This document shows positions 8,858-17,424 of a stretch of DNA of 64,000 bases, in pieces; the stretch's first letter is position 1; the number at the start of each line of letters is the position of its first letter. The notes under the pieces were generated by a model. The model saw nothing but the letters and a program-made list of their open reading frames with translations. It had not been told where the DNA came from and searched no databases. Position numbers and translations under genes: made by a program. The stretch is from positions 7,860,001 through 7,924,000 of the forward strand of contig NZ_CP108088.1 of NCBI RefSeq assembly GCF_036192275.1, written 5' to 3'. This stretch comes from Streptomyces sp. NBC_00250. GTDB lineage: Bacteria; Actinomycetota; Actinomycetes; Streptomycetales; Streptomycetaceae.

Positions 8858-10756
8858 ATGTCCCACGAACACGTCTCCTATCTCGAACTCCTCTCCCGGG
8901 GAGCCGCGACGGAGGCCTACGACCGGCCCGTGCTGCTCGCCCGTGCGAGCGGCGCGGGCCCCGAGGCGCTGGCCGAACTCGAAGAGGCCAAGCAGCTCGC
9001 CCTGCGGGTCCGGGCCGAGCTGGAGGGACGGCGGCGGCGCGAGGCGGAACTGTCCGCGCTCTTCGCCACCGCCCACGACCTCGCGGGACTCCGCGACCTC
9101 GACGCCGTGCTGCGCGCCATCGTCCAGCGCGCCCGTTCGCTCCTCGGCACCGAGTGCGCCTATCTCAGCCTCAACGACCCGGCCGCCGGAGACACGTACA
9201 TGCGGGTCACCGAGGGTTCGGTCTCCGCCCGCTTCCAGCAGCTCAGACTGGGCATGGGCGAGGGGCTCGGCGGTCTCGTCGCCCAGACGGCCCGCCCGTA
9301 CGTCACCGACGACTACTTCGACGACGCGCGCTTCCAGCACACCCGGACCATCGACACGGCCGTACGGGACGAGGGCCTCGTCGCCATCCTCGGCGTCCCG
9401 CTCAGCCTCGGCAGCCAGGTCATCGGCGTCCTGTTCGCCGCCGACCGCAGGGCGAGGGTCTTCGAGCGCGAACAGGTCGCGCTGCTCGGCTCGTTCGCCG
9501 CGCACGCCGCCGTCGCCATCGACACGGCCAACCTCCTGGCCGAGACCCGCTCGGCCCTCGCGGAGCTGGAGCGTGCCAACGACATCATCCGCGAGCACAG
9601 CGGGGTCATCGAGCGCGCCTCGGAGGTCCACGACCGGCTGTCCGAGCTGGTCCTACACGGCGGCGGCGTCCACGACGTGGCCGATGCCGTCTCCGAAGTC
9701 CTCGGCGGAACGGTCGAGTTCACCGAGGAAGGCGCGGGAGCCGCCCGCCGCGCCGGGGGCCACGCGGTCCGCGAGGGCGACGACTGGGTCGCAACCGTCT
9801 CCGCCGGCGGCGAGACCCTGGGCGCCCTCGTGCTGCACGGCCAGCCGGACCTCGACCCGGTCGACCAGCGCACCCTGGAGCGTGCCGCGCTGGTCACCTC
9901 GCTGCTCCTGCTCGCCCGCCGATCGGCGGGCGAGGCCGAGCAGCGGGTACGGGGCGAACTCCTCGACGACCTCCTCGACGCCCCGGACCGGGACCGCCGG
10001 CTGCTCCGGGAGCGCGCGGCCCGGCTCCGTACCGACAGCGAAGCCCCGCACGTGGTGCTCGCCGCCCGGATCGACCGGGCCGGCGGCACGGCCGATCCCG
10101 ATGCGGGCGGCCGCGAGAGCGCCGACCGGCAGCGCCTGTGGTCGGCCGCCACCCACCTGGCCGCCACCCGCCACGGACTCGCCTCGGCCCGCGACGGCGG
10201 AACGGTCCTTCTCCTGCCGCTCGGCCCCGGCGAGAGCGCCGCCGACCTCGCCCGGCAGACCGCGAGAAGCCTGGGCGGCACCCTGCGCGAACCGGTCACC
10301 GTCGGCGCCTCCGCTCCCGTACGCGCGCCCCTGGACCACCCGGACCAGGTGGCCGTCGCGTACGAGGAGGCCCGCCGCTGCCTCGACGCGCTCCGGCTCC
10401 TGCACCGCTCGGGCCAGGGCGCCGCCGCCGAGGACCTCGGCTTCCTCGGGCTGCTGCTCGCCGACAGCCGCGACATCCACGGCTTCGTCGAACGCACGGT
10501 GGGCCAGGTCGTCGCGTACGACCGGCGCAGGGGCACGGACCTGGTCCGCACCCTGGACGCGTACTTCGCGAGCGGGATGAGCCCGGCCCGGACCAAGGAC
10601 GACCTCCACGTCCACGTCAACACGGTGGCCCAGCGCCTGGAACGCGTCGGCCGACTCCTCGGCCCGGACTGGCAGTCCCCGTCCCGGGCCCTGGAGATCC
10701 AGCTGGCACTGCGCCTGCACGCACTCTCGGACGCGGTCACGGTCACGGGAAAGTAG
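8858..10756 (+). CDS. GAF domain / PucR-type helix-turn-helix regulator
   Basis: A 632-residue cytoplasmic regulator. A coiled segment (LEGRRRREAELSALF) leads into a GAF domain at about residues 75-225 (GLGGLVAQTARPYVTDDYF). A middle CdaR/GGDEF-like region follows, ending in a PucR C-terminal HTH (TLDAYFASGMSPARTKDDLH then HVNTVAQRLERVGRLLG). The GAF domain probably senses a small ligand, and the HTH controls catabolic genes. It lies 77 bp downstream of the dehydrogenase gene, so it may regulate it. ATG 8858 (MSHEHVSY) is chosen over 8801 because homologues start near there. The gene ends at a strong bidirectional terminator. Confidence 0.87.
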   Translation: MSHEHVSYLELLSRGAATEAYDRPVLLARASGAGPEALAELEEAKQLALRVRAELEGRRRREAELSALFATAHDLAGLRDLDAVLRAIVQRARSLLGTECAYLSLNDPAAGDTYMRVTEGSVSARFQQLRLGMGEGLGGLVAQTARPYVTDDYFDDARFQHTRTIDTAVRDEGLVAILGVPLSLGSQVIGVLFAADRRARVFEREQVALLGSFAAHAAVAIDTANLLAETRSALAELERANDIIREHSGVIERASEVHDRLSELVLHGGGVHDVADAVSEVLGGTVEFTEEGAGAARRAGGHAVREGDDWVATVSAGGETLGALVLHGQPDLDPVDQRTLERAALVTSLLLLARRSAGEAEQRVRGELLDDLLDAPDRDRRLLRERAARLRTDSEAPHVVLAARIDRAGGTADPDAGGRESADRQRLWSAATHLAATRHGLASARDGGTVLLLPLGPGESAADLARQTARSLGGTLREPVTVGASAPVRAPLDHPDQVAVAYEEARRCLDALRLLHRSGQGAAAEDLGFLGLLLADSRDIHGFVERTVGQVVAYDRRRGTDLVRTLDAYFASGMSPARTKDDLHVHVNTVAQRLERVGRLLGPDWQSPSRALEIQLALRLHALSDAVTVTGK

Positions 10757-10757
10757 A

Positions 10758-10805
10758 GGACGGCCCGGTGCCCCGCTCGTCGACGAGCGGGGCACCGGGC
10801 CGTCC
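10758..10805. terminator. 48-bp perfect palindrome, bidirectional terminator
   Basis: A perfect inverted repeat of two 22-nt arms around tcga, very GC-rich. It sits immediately after the stop of the GAF/PucR gene and 35 bp before the stop of the convergent transporter gene. This is the place and shape of a bidirectional transcription terminator. No T-tract follows, as is usual in Streptomyces. Confidence 0.85.
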
Positions 10806-10839
10806 AACGCTGAAGTACGCCTCAGGCCTCTCAGACGTC

Positions 10840-12207
10840 TCAGGCGTCGACGCCGACCTTGGCGTCGGCGGCGGTCCGCTCCTCGATATCGCCGAGGTCC
10901 CGGTCGCGGGTCTCCTTGGCGCAGGCGATGGCGACGACGGTGAGCAGCGCGGCGGCGATCACGTACAGCGCGATCGGGGTCGAGTTGCCGAAGTCGGCGA
11001 GGAGCGCCGTCGCGATCAGCGGGGCGGGCGCGCCGGCGGCCACGGAGGAGAACTGGGCGCCGATGGAGGCGCCGGAGTAGCGCATCCGGGTCGCGAACAT
11101 CTCGGAGAAGAACGCGGCCTGCGGCGCGTACATCGCTCCGTGCAGGACCAGACCGACGGTGACCGCGAGGAGCAGGCTGCCGAAGGTGCCCCGGTCGATG
11201 AGCGTGAAGAACGGGAACATCCAGGCACCGACACCGATCGCGCCGATCAGGTACACGGGACGGCGGCCGAGCCGGTCGGACAGCGCGCCCCAGAGCGGGA
11301 TCACCGCGAAGTGGACGGCGGAACCGATGAGGACGGCGTTCAGGGCGGTCTGCTTGGAGAGGCCGACCTGGGTGGTCGCGTACACGAGGATGAACGCGGT
11401 GATCACGTAGTACGAGATGTTCTCCGCCATGCGCGCGCCCATCGCGATCAGGACGTCCCGCCAGTGGTGACGCAACACGGCGACCAGCGGCATCTTCTCG
11501 ACCTGCCCGGCGACCGCCTTGCGCTCCTCGGCGGCGGCGAGGGCCGCCTTGAAGACAGGAGACTCGTCGACCGAGAGCCGGATCCAGAGGCCGACGATCA
11601 CGAGCACACCGGAGAGCAGGAAGGGAACCCGCCAGCCCCAGGAGGCGAAGGAGGCCTCGGAGAGCAGCGCGGTCAGCGCCGACAGCACACCGGTCGCGAG
11701 CAACTGCCCGGCCGGCGCGCCGGTCTGCGGCCACGAGGCCCAGAACCCGCGCCGCTTGGCGTCCCCGTGCTCGGACACGAGCAGGACGGCCCCGCCCCAC
11801 TCACCACCCAGCGCGAACCCCTGCACGAGCCGCAGCACGGTCAGCAGCACCGGGGCGGCGGACCCGACGGTCGCGTGCGTCGGCAGCAACCCGATGGCGA
11901 AGGTGGCCCCACCCATCAGCAGCAGGCTGAGCACCAGCAGCTTCTTCCGCCCCAGCCGGTCGCCGTAGTGCCCGAACACCAGCGCCCCGAGGGGCCGGGC
12001 TGCGAACCCGACCGCGTACGTCAGGAAGGACAGCAGGGTCCCGACGAGCGGATCGGACTCGGGAAAGAACAGCTTGTTGAACACGAGCGCGGCGGCGGAC
12101 CCGTACAGGAAGAAGTCGTACCACTCGATGGTGGTGCCGATGAGGCTGGCGGCGACGATGCGCTTGAGCGAACCGGGTGGGGTCGGGGAGGTTGTTGCGG
12201 CGGCCAT
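10840..12207 (-). CDS. MHS-family major facilitator transporter
   Basis: A 455-residue, 12-TM transporter of the metabolite:H+ symporter branch of the MFS. Diagnostic pieces are the N-terminal ASLIGTTIEWYDFFLYG, the loop 2-3 motif GDRLGRKK, LRLVQGFALGGEWGGAVL and the second GALSDRLGRRP. Family substrates are organic acids and osmolytes such as citrate, alpha-ketoglutarate, proline or shikimate; the substrate here is not predictable. ATG 12207 is supported by GGAAGTGG about 10 bp upstream. The first 93 bp of this gene plus its leader are duplicated at 26.45 kb. Confidence 0.9.
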   Translation of the reverse strand: MAAATTSPTPPGSLKRIVAASLIGTTIEWYDFFLYGSAAALVFNKLFFPESDPLVGTLLSFLTYAVGFAARPLGALVFGHYGDRLGRKKLLVLSLLLMGGATFAIGLLPTHATVGSAAPVLLTVLRLVQGFALGGEWGGAVLLVSEHGDAKRRGFWASWPQTGAPAGQLLATGVLSALTALLSEASFASWGWRVPFLLSGVLVIVGLWIRLSVDESPVFKAALAAAEERKAVAGQVEKMPLVAVLRHHWRDVLIAMGARMAENISYYVITAFILVYATTQVGLSKQTALNAVLIGSAVHFAVIPLWGALSDRLGRRPVYLIGAIGVGAWMFPFFTLIDRGTFGSLLLAVTVGLVLHGAMYAPQAAFFSEMFATRMRYSGASIGAQFSSVAAGAPAPLIATALLADFGNSTPIALYVIAAALLTVVAIACAKETRDRDLGDIEERTAADAKVGVDA

Positions 12208-12301
12208 GTGCACCACTTCCAGGCATGTGCGGGGACGTTTCGGTGTCGCCACACCGTAGGAAGCAGCAGGTCAGGGTCGTATGTGGTGGGACACCATAGT
12301 T
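12115..12301 (+). repeat. 187-bp direct repeat, copy 1 (transporter 5' end and leader)
   Basis: This segment covers the first ~31 codons and about 95 bp of upstream DNA of the MHS transporter gene. It recurs at 26452-26638 in the same orientation with only two mismatches that I can count. Weaker similarity continues a few tens of bases beyond the right end of both copies. The two copies bracket a 14.3-kb mosaic region. Confidence 0.93.
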
Positions 12302-12432
12302 CGGGTGTGCCGTGTGCGCCCGGCCTCCATGGCCTGCTCTTGCGACCCTGCCGAAGGCCCGAGAGGGGCCGGGAGAGGGGCTGTCCGGGTTGCACTGATC
12401 GGGCACGTTTTGGTGGTGCGGTGCTGACTCCC

Positions 12433-12451
12433 GTGCTGGTTTGGTGCTGAC
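12433..12451 (+). repeat. 19-bp repeat at island left edge
   Basis: The sequence gtgctggtttggtgctgac recurs with one mismatch at 26379-26397, just inside the second 187-bp repeat. The two short copies therefore sit at the inner edges of the 14-kb island in the same orientation, as old attachment or target-site repeats would. No recombinase gene is seen nearby. Confidence 0.45.
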
Positions 12452-12671
12452 TACGCAGCGTTGAACTCCGACATCTGCAGCAAGTTTCGCGGCCGAGGGT
12501 GTCGAGGGAGTGGAGCAGGACGGCGGCCAAGCGGTCGATGCCTCGTTGGGTGCGTCGGTGCGGAGGTAGTGCACGGCTTTGGCGGGCTGGATGCCGCCGA
12601 GTACGGCGTAGGGCTCGGCGTTGGGCCGACGTAGCGTTCGCAGCCAGGTATGGACTGGTGCCGTGGTGGTG

Positions 12672-12912
12672 ATGTCGAGTCGGGCGGCTCGGTGCCGGCC
12701 TTCGGAGTGACGGACTTCCAGAAGTCCTGCGCGTACTGCTTGTGGACGTGGACCGAGGACAGCCCGAGCCGGGGCATGACGCGCATGCTCTCGCTGCCCG
12801 GCAGGTCCTCGGACTTCGTTCGCAGCGCCGCGGCGTCCGGAGTGCCCTGGAAGTCGACGATGGCCGGGAGTTCGGCGGACTCGGTGTCGGCGTATCCGTC
12901 CCGTATCAGGCG
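12672..12912 (-). pseudogene. subtilase (S8) propeptide-region fragment
   Basis: Reading the minus strand, about 80 residues (RLIRDGYADTESAELPAIV then FQGTPDAAALRTKSE and HVHKQYAQDFWKSVTP) resemble the N-terminal pro-region of large Streptomyces S8 serine peptidases. There is no start, no signal peptide and no catalytic domain, and the similarity stops abruptly. The right edge abuts the end of the TrmB-like gene. Downstream to 12452 only unrecognised degenerate coding-like sequence is present. I take it as a relic left by rearrangement. Confidence 0.5.
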
Positions 12913-13706
12913 GCTGACACTGAGAGTTCGTTTCTGCCGGGTGTTTCGGCGAGCCGCGGGTCCAGAGGGAGTGCCGACGTCCATGCAAGTTCGAAGAGTG
13001 CGATCAGGGCGTCGAGCAGGGGCCCCTGATGGATCTGGACCACGGCACCCGGCGGTCTGCGGCCGTCGGTTCTCAGTGCCACGAGGGCGACGGATCTGTC
13101 GGCGATGACGAGTTTGACGGGGAGCCTGCCGAGTACACGTGCCTGCTCGCCGGCATCCGCGTACAGGCGCATCTCCCCCTGTGTGCCGTCCTCCTCGAGC
13201 GCGGCGCGGTCGTACACCGTACGGTAACGAATGCCTGCGGTCAGCTGCTCGAGCTCGGCCGCGTTGACGTCCTCGTCCACCAGATAGGGCGCCGTGTCGA
13301 AACGCAGCACCTCCTGGCGCGCGCGACGCTGGATCTGCTCGTATCGCTGCGCCAGTGTCTCCTCCGGCACGATCTCGGCGATCTCCTCCAGCGAGGCAGG
13401 TCCTGCAGTGGTGCGGTATTCCTTGGTGAGCTGTCTCAGCACACCTCTGACGGACTGGAGTTCGTTCATCCGCAACAGCAGGAGCGTTTCCCCGGCAATG
13501 TCCGGCGGGGCGGGTATTACGTGTGTGGGCCGGTCGTCGGTGATGGTGACGAGGCCCTTGTTCGCAAGTCCTCTCAGGGCCTCGTCGAGATCATCGCCGC
13601 TCAGCCCGAGGAGCTGCCCCACCCGGTCGACTCGGCTTCGGCCACGCCCCACCAGCAGTTGGTAGACCTGAGACTCGGCCGTGCTCAGGCCCAGCGCCTC
13701 CAGCAT
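12906..13706 (-). CDS. TrmB-like helix-turn-helix regulator
   Basis: A 266-residue regulator. A TrmB-type winged helix lies at residues 1-70 (LEALGLSTAESQVYQLLVGR, VDRVGQLLGLSGDDLDEAL). A coiled region with RMNELQSVRGVLRQLTKEY follows, then a phospholipase-D-like or ligand-binding half (IRYRTVYDRAAL). Streptomyces relatives often carry a C-terminal LuxR HTH; this one ends without it, either naturally or by truncation near the subtilase relic. ATG 13706 has a strong AAAGGA site. It follows coxG-like 13788-14423 on the same strand and probably belongs to that operon. Confidence 0.78.
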   Translation of the reverse strand: MLEALGLSTAESQVYQLLVGRGRSRVDRVGQLLGLSGDDLDEALRGLANKGLVTITDDRPTHVIPAPPDIAGETLLLLRMNELQSVRGVLRQLTKEYRTTAGPASLEEIAEIVPEETLAQRYEQIQRRARQEVLRFDTAPYLVDEDVNAAELEQLTAGIRYRTVYDRAALEEDGTQGEMRLYADAGEQARVLGRLPVKLVIADRSVALVALRTDGRRPPGAVVQIHQGPLLDALIALFELAWTSALPLDPRLAETPGRNELSVSAA

Positions 13707-13787
13707 GCATGTCCTTTCCTCGCCCATTCCTGCCCGCCAACGGCTGCTCCGGGATCGTGGTTCGGGCCGGGGGCGCACCGTAGGACA

Positions 13788-14423
13788 TCACCTGCGGGAG
13801 CGCCGCCTCAGCGCCTGGATCACCACCACTGCGAACAGTACGGCCGCCGTGGGTGCAGCAGCCTTCCTGAGCAGCACGGGCAGCGCCGCCGCACCGAGGT
13901 CGATGGCTTCCGGTTCGGTCGCGCGCCGGCCCTGGAGGGTTTCCGCCGCGCCCGTCGTGGACATCTCGGACGCGGCGGGCCCGGCGTCCCGCAGAAGTTC
14001 CTCGAGTCGGGTGGCGAACTGCCGGACTATGCGGTCGCCGACCTCGGTCATGATGCCCCGGCCGAACTGTGCCGGCCGGCCGGTGATGTCGAGGTCCGTG
14101 CGTACGCGCACCAGGGTGCCGGCCGGGTCGACGGTCAGCGTCGCGGTGACCGTGGCCGACGCGGTGCCCGCGCCGCGGGTCTCGCTCCCGCTGAGGTCGA
14201 GGAGCATCGAGCGGGCGGCGTCGTCGCGGGTGACGGTACCCTCGCCGCGGTAACTCATCTGCACCGCGCCGACCTTGACCTTGACGCGGCCGGTGAAGGA
14301 GTCGCCGTCGAGGGTGTCCAGCACGGCGCCGGGCATACAGGGCGCGACCCGGTCGAGGTCCTGGAAGAGCTTCCAGGCGTCGTCGAGGTGGGCTGGGACG
14401 GTGAAGGAGTGATCGAGCTGCAT
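13788..14423 (-). CDS. CoxG-like SRPBCC membrane-anchored protein
   Basis: A 211-residue protein. Residues 1-150 form the carbon monoxide dehydrogenase subunit G (SRPBCC/START) domain, with the hallmark LDHSFTVPAHLDDAWKLFQD and VAPCMPGA. A C-terminal hydrophobic segment (AAVLFAVVVIQAL) followed by RRRSRR would anchor it in the membrane with a basic cytoplasmic tail. In Oligotropha, CoxG recruits the hydroxylase to the membrane. It lies 71 bp downstream of the large subunit gene. The anchor fits that role. Confidence 0.87.
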   Translation of the reverse strand: MQLDHSFTVPAHLDDAWKLFQDLDRVAPCMPGAVLDTLDGDSFTGRVKVKVGAVQMSYRGEGTVTRDDAARSMLLDLSGSETRGAGTASATVTATLTVDPAGTLVRVRTDLDITGRPAQFGRGIMTEVGDRIVRQFATRLEELLRDAGPAASEMSTTGAAETLQGRRATEPEAIDLGAAALPVLLRKAAAPTAAVLFAVVVIQALRRRSRR

Positions 14424-14494
14424 GGTTGTCCAATCAGGAGGCGACCGGCCGGGGACGGCCGTGGATGCGGAGCCTGTTCAGGTGTGGGGCGGAC

Positions 14495-16882
14495 TCAGGT
14501 GCCGGCTGCCGTACGGATCAGTGCGCGCACCCGGCTGGGCGAGAGGGGGCCGCGTCGTACGACCACGCCGAAGGGGCGCAGCGCGTCCTCGACGGCCCCG
14601 GCGAGCACCGCCTGGGGGGCGATCGCGCCGCCTTCGCCGAGTCCCTTGACGCCGAGGTCGTTCATGGGGCTCGGGGTGAAGATCTCGTCCATGTCGAGGT
14701 CGGGGATCTCCGAGGACGTGGGCACCAGATAGTCCATGTAGGTGCCGGTGCGGGGCTGACCGTCGGGGCCGTAGACCATCTCCTCGTACAGCGCTCCGCC
14801 GATCCCCTGCGCGATGCCGCCGGTGACCTGTCCTTCCGCGATCATCGGGTTGACGATGTTGCCCGCGTCGTGGACGACGACGTAGTGCAGGATCTCGATC
14901 TCCCCCGTGTGTTCGTCGACTTCGACGACGGCCGCGTGCGCTCCGCTCGCGACCGCGAAACCCGGTGGGCGGAAGTGCACGGTCTCGCTGATCTCGGTGC
15001 CGTGCCGGCCGTCGGTGGGTTCGGGGGTGCCGGGCAGCGGTGCCTTCCCGGCCAGTTCCGCCAGGCTGATGGAGGGGCCGCCCGGTTCCTTGGCCCGCAC
15101 GATGCCGTCGCTCAGGTCGAGGCGGCCTTCCGAGACACCGAGGCGGCGGGCTGCCGCTTCGACGATCTTCTCGCGGACGAGCCGGCCTGCCCGGTGGGTG
15201 GCGTTTCCGGCGTTGACCAGGGCGCGGCTGGCGATGGTACCCACGCCGAACGGGGTGGCTTCGGTGTCGCCGCCGACCACGTCGATGACATCGAGGGGCA
15301 CTCCGATGGCATCGGCGGCGATCTGCGCCATGGAGGTGCGGTGTCCCTGCCCCTGGGAAGGGGCGCCGATGGCGAGCCGCACCCGGCCGCTGGGGGCGAT
15401 GTCGATGCGCGCGGTCTCGAACGGTCCGAGGCCGGTGGCCTCTATGTACATGGCGAATCCGATGCCGACGTGCTTGCCGTCGCGGGCGCCTTCGCGTTGT
15501 CGGGCGCGTACCTGGTCGACGTCGGCCTTCGCGACGGCGCGGCGCAGGAGTTCGGGGAAGTCCCCGGAGTCGTAGGTCTGCGGTCTGCCCGAGCGGTCCA
15601 CCAGGCCGGTCGCGTACGGCATCTCGTCGGGCCGCACGAGATTGCGTGCCCTCAGCTCCTCGGGCTCGATGCCCAGTTCCGCGGCCAGTCGGTCCATGGC
15701 TCGTTCCATGGCGAAGACCGTCTCGGGACGTCCGGCTCCCCGGTAGGGCGTGGCGAAGGTGGTGTTGGTGAGCACGCCGACGACGTCGATGTGCACGTTC
15801 GGGACGCGGTAGGGGCCCAGGAGGTGGCACAGCGAGTTGTACGGCACGACAAGCCCGGTCATGTTGTACGCGCCGAAGTTGACGGTGATGCGGTCGCGTA
15901 CGGCGATGAGGCGGCCCTCGGCGTCCGCGGCGAGTTCGATGCGGTGGATCTGTTCGCGGGCGTGCGAGGAGGCGGTCAGGTTCTCGTTGCGGTCCTCGCG
16001 CCACAGCACGGGGCGGCCGAGGTGACGGGCGGCGTGCGGGATGAGGAGTTCCTCGACGTAGAGGATGCCCTTCTGGCCGAAGCCCCCACCGACGTCGGCC
16101 GCGATGACGTGGACCGTGGCGGGTTCCAGGCCGAGGGTGTGGGCGATGGCGTCCCTCAGCCGGTGCGGGGTCTGGGTGCCCGACCAGACGGTCAGCCGGC
16201 CGCTGTACGGATCGACCTGGGCCGAGATCGCACGGGTCTCGATCGGCGAGGCGACGTACCGGTGAGCCTCGAACTGCTCGCTGACCACGGCGTGCGCGCC
16301 GGCGAACGCCTCCTCCGGGTCACCGACGCGGGTGGCGACGGCGACCGCGGTGTTGTCCGGCAGGTCTTCGTGCAATCGGGTCGCGCCCTCGGTCAGGGCA
16401 TGTTCGGGGTCGACGTGCACCGGCAGCGGGGCGTACCGCACCTCGACGAGTTCCAGGGCGTCCTCGGCGAGGTAACGGTTCTCGGCGAGGACGACGGCGA
16501 CGGGCTGGCCGACGTAGAGGACTTTGTCGCGGGCGAGCAGGGGCATGGGAGTCATCCGGACCAGCGGGTCCAGGAGTTCGGCGAGGCCCGGCGGGGTGCG
16601 CAGTTCTTCCTTGTTCAGCATCGCGGGCAGGTCCGCCACGTCGTCGCCGGTCCACACGGCGACGACGCCGGGTGCGGCCAGGGCCGTGGTCACGTCGATC
16701 GACTCGATGCGGGCGTGGGCGTGCGGGCTGCGCAGGAAGGCGGCCTCGACGGCGCCGGGGAGGGCGATGTCGTCGACGTAGCGGCCGTTGCCGCGCAGCA
16801 GCCGGTCGTCCTCGACGCGTGGGACGGAACGGCCGATCCAGCCGCCGTCTCCGGACCGGGCCCGGTCGGAATCGTGGGACAT
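14495..16882 (-). CDS. molybdopterin-binding hydroxylase large subunit (CoxL form II-like)
   Basis: A 795-residue Moco subunit of the xanthine oxidase family. It starts with the family pattern IGRSVPRVEDDRLLRGNGRYVDD, has the GGGFGQKG molybdopterin motif and ends with GLGEGGAIAPQA, which holds the catalytic Glu. The active-site loop reads PYRGAGR, matching form II CO-dehydrogenase-like enzymes rather than the AYXCSFR of true form I CODH. The substrate is therefore probably an aldehyde, purine or N-heterocycle and not certainly CO. ATG 16882 has a GGGGAG site. The small-subunit stop lies 5 bp upstream, so translation is likely coupled. Confidence 0.9.
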   Translation of the reverse strand: MSHDSDRARSGDGGWIGRSVPRVEDDRLLRGNGRYVDDIALPGAVEAAFLRSPHAHARIESIDVTTALAAPGVVAVWTGDDVADLPAMLNKEELRTPPGLAELLDPLVRMTPMPLLARDKVLYVGQPVAVVLAENRYLAEDALELVEVRYAPLPVHVDPEHALTEGATRLHEDLPDNTAVAVATRVGDPEEAFAGAHAVVSEQFEAHRYVASPIETRAISAQVDPYSGRLTVWSGTQTPHRLRDAIAHTLGLEPATVHVIAADVGGGFGQKGILYVEELLIPHAARHLGRPVLWREDRNENLTASSHAREQIHRIELAADAEGRLIAVRDRITVNFGAYNMTGLVVPYNSLCHLLGPYRVPNVHIDVVGVLTNTTFATPYRGAGRPETVFAMERAMDRLAAELGIEPEELRARNLVRPDEMPYATGLVDRSGRPQTYDSGDFPELLRRAVAKADVDQVRARQREGARDGKHVGIGFAMYIEATGLGPFETARIDIAPSGRVRLAIGAPSQGQGHRTSMAQIAADAIGVPLDVIDVVGGDTEATPFGVGTIASRALVNAGNATHRAGRLVREKIVEAAARRLGVSEGRLDLSDGIVRAKEPGGPSISLAELAGKAPLPGTPEPTDGRHGTEISETVHFRPPGFAVASGAHAAVVEVDEHTGEIEILHYVVVHDAGNIVNPMIAEGQVTGGIAQGIGGALYEEMVYGPDGQPRTGTYMDYLVPTSSEIPDLDMDEIFTPSPMNDLGVKGLGEGGAIAPQAVLAGAVEDALRPFGVVVRRGPLSPSRVRALIRTAAGT

Positions 16883-16887
16883 GCGGG

Positions 16888-17424
16888 TCACTCCCCGAAT
16901 CGCTCGTCGAGTGCCTGGCACACGGCACGGCGGATGTTGCGGTAGCCGGTGCACCGGCACAGGTGTCCGCTGAGCGCGTCGGCGACCTGTTCCTCGTCGG
17001 GGCGCTCGTGCTGCTCGACCAGGGCGGTCGCCGTCATGACGAATCCGGGCGTGCAGAAGCCGCACTGCATGCCGTGGCACTCGTGGAAGGCTCGCTGCAC
17101 GGGGGTGAGCGGGGCGTCGGCGGGGGCGAGGCCCTCTACGGTGCGGAGCTCGGCACCGGCGCATTGCACAGCCAGGGTCAGGCAGGTGCGCACCGGCTCG
17201 TCGTCGACGAGAACGGTGCAGGCCCCGCAGACTCCGTGTTCGCAGCCGACATGGGTACCGGTGAGGCCGAGCCGGTCGCGCAGGAAGTCGCTGAGCAGCA
17301 GCCTCGATTCGACCTGGGCGGTGACCGGCCGTCCGTTGACGGTGAGGCTGATCTCGTGCCAGGCGGAGGGCTCGGCGAGCGGCGGTGTGCGCGCGCCGAG
17401 CGGGGTGGGGACGGAGGGGGTCAT
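16888..17424 (-). CDS. [2Fe-2S] small subunit of molybdenum hydroxylase (CoxS-like)
   Basis: A 178-residue iron-sulfur subunit that passes electrons from Moco to FAD. The plant-type cluster binds CEHGVCGACTVLVDDEPVRTC, and the second cluster uses CGFCTPGF and CRCTGYRNI. The N-terminal 25 residues are a Pro-rich extension. The start ATG overlaps the stop of the FAD-subunit gene by one base (TGATG), showing translational coupling. The gene order FAD, Fe-S, Moco subunit (M-S-L) is the classical cox order. Confidence 0.94.
   Translation of the reverse strand: MTPSVPTPLGARTPPLAEPSAWHEISLTVNGRPVTAQVESRLLLSDFLRDRLGLTGTHVGCEHGVCGACTVLVDDEPVRTCLTLAVQCAGAELRTVEGLAPADAPLTPVQRAFHECHGMQCGFCTPGFVMTATALVEQHERPDEEQVADALSGHLCRCTGYRNIRRAVCQALDERFGE

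Noticed and set aside
9154-12450. Plus-strand open frame of 1098 codons across the GAF/PucR and transporter genes
   Set aside because: Composition is Arg/Pro/Gly-rich without domains. It crosses a perfect terminator and covers two well-supported genes, so it is a GC-bias shadow.
14495-16882. True (form I) aerobic CO dehydrogenase
   Set aside because: The active-site loop reads PYRGAGR rather than the AYXCSFR motif of form I CoxL.
14426-16945. Plus-strand open frame of 839 codons opposite the CoxL-like gene
   Set aside because: Antisense shadow of a gene with clear molybdopterin motifs.
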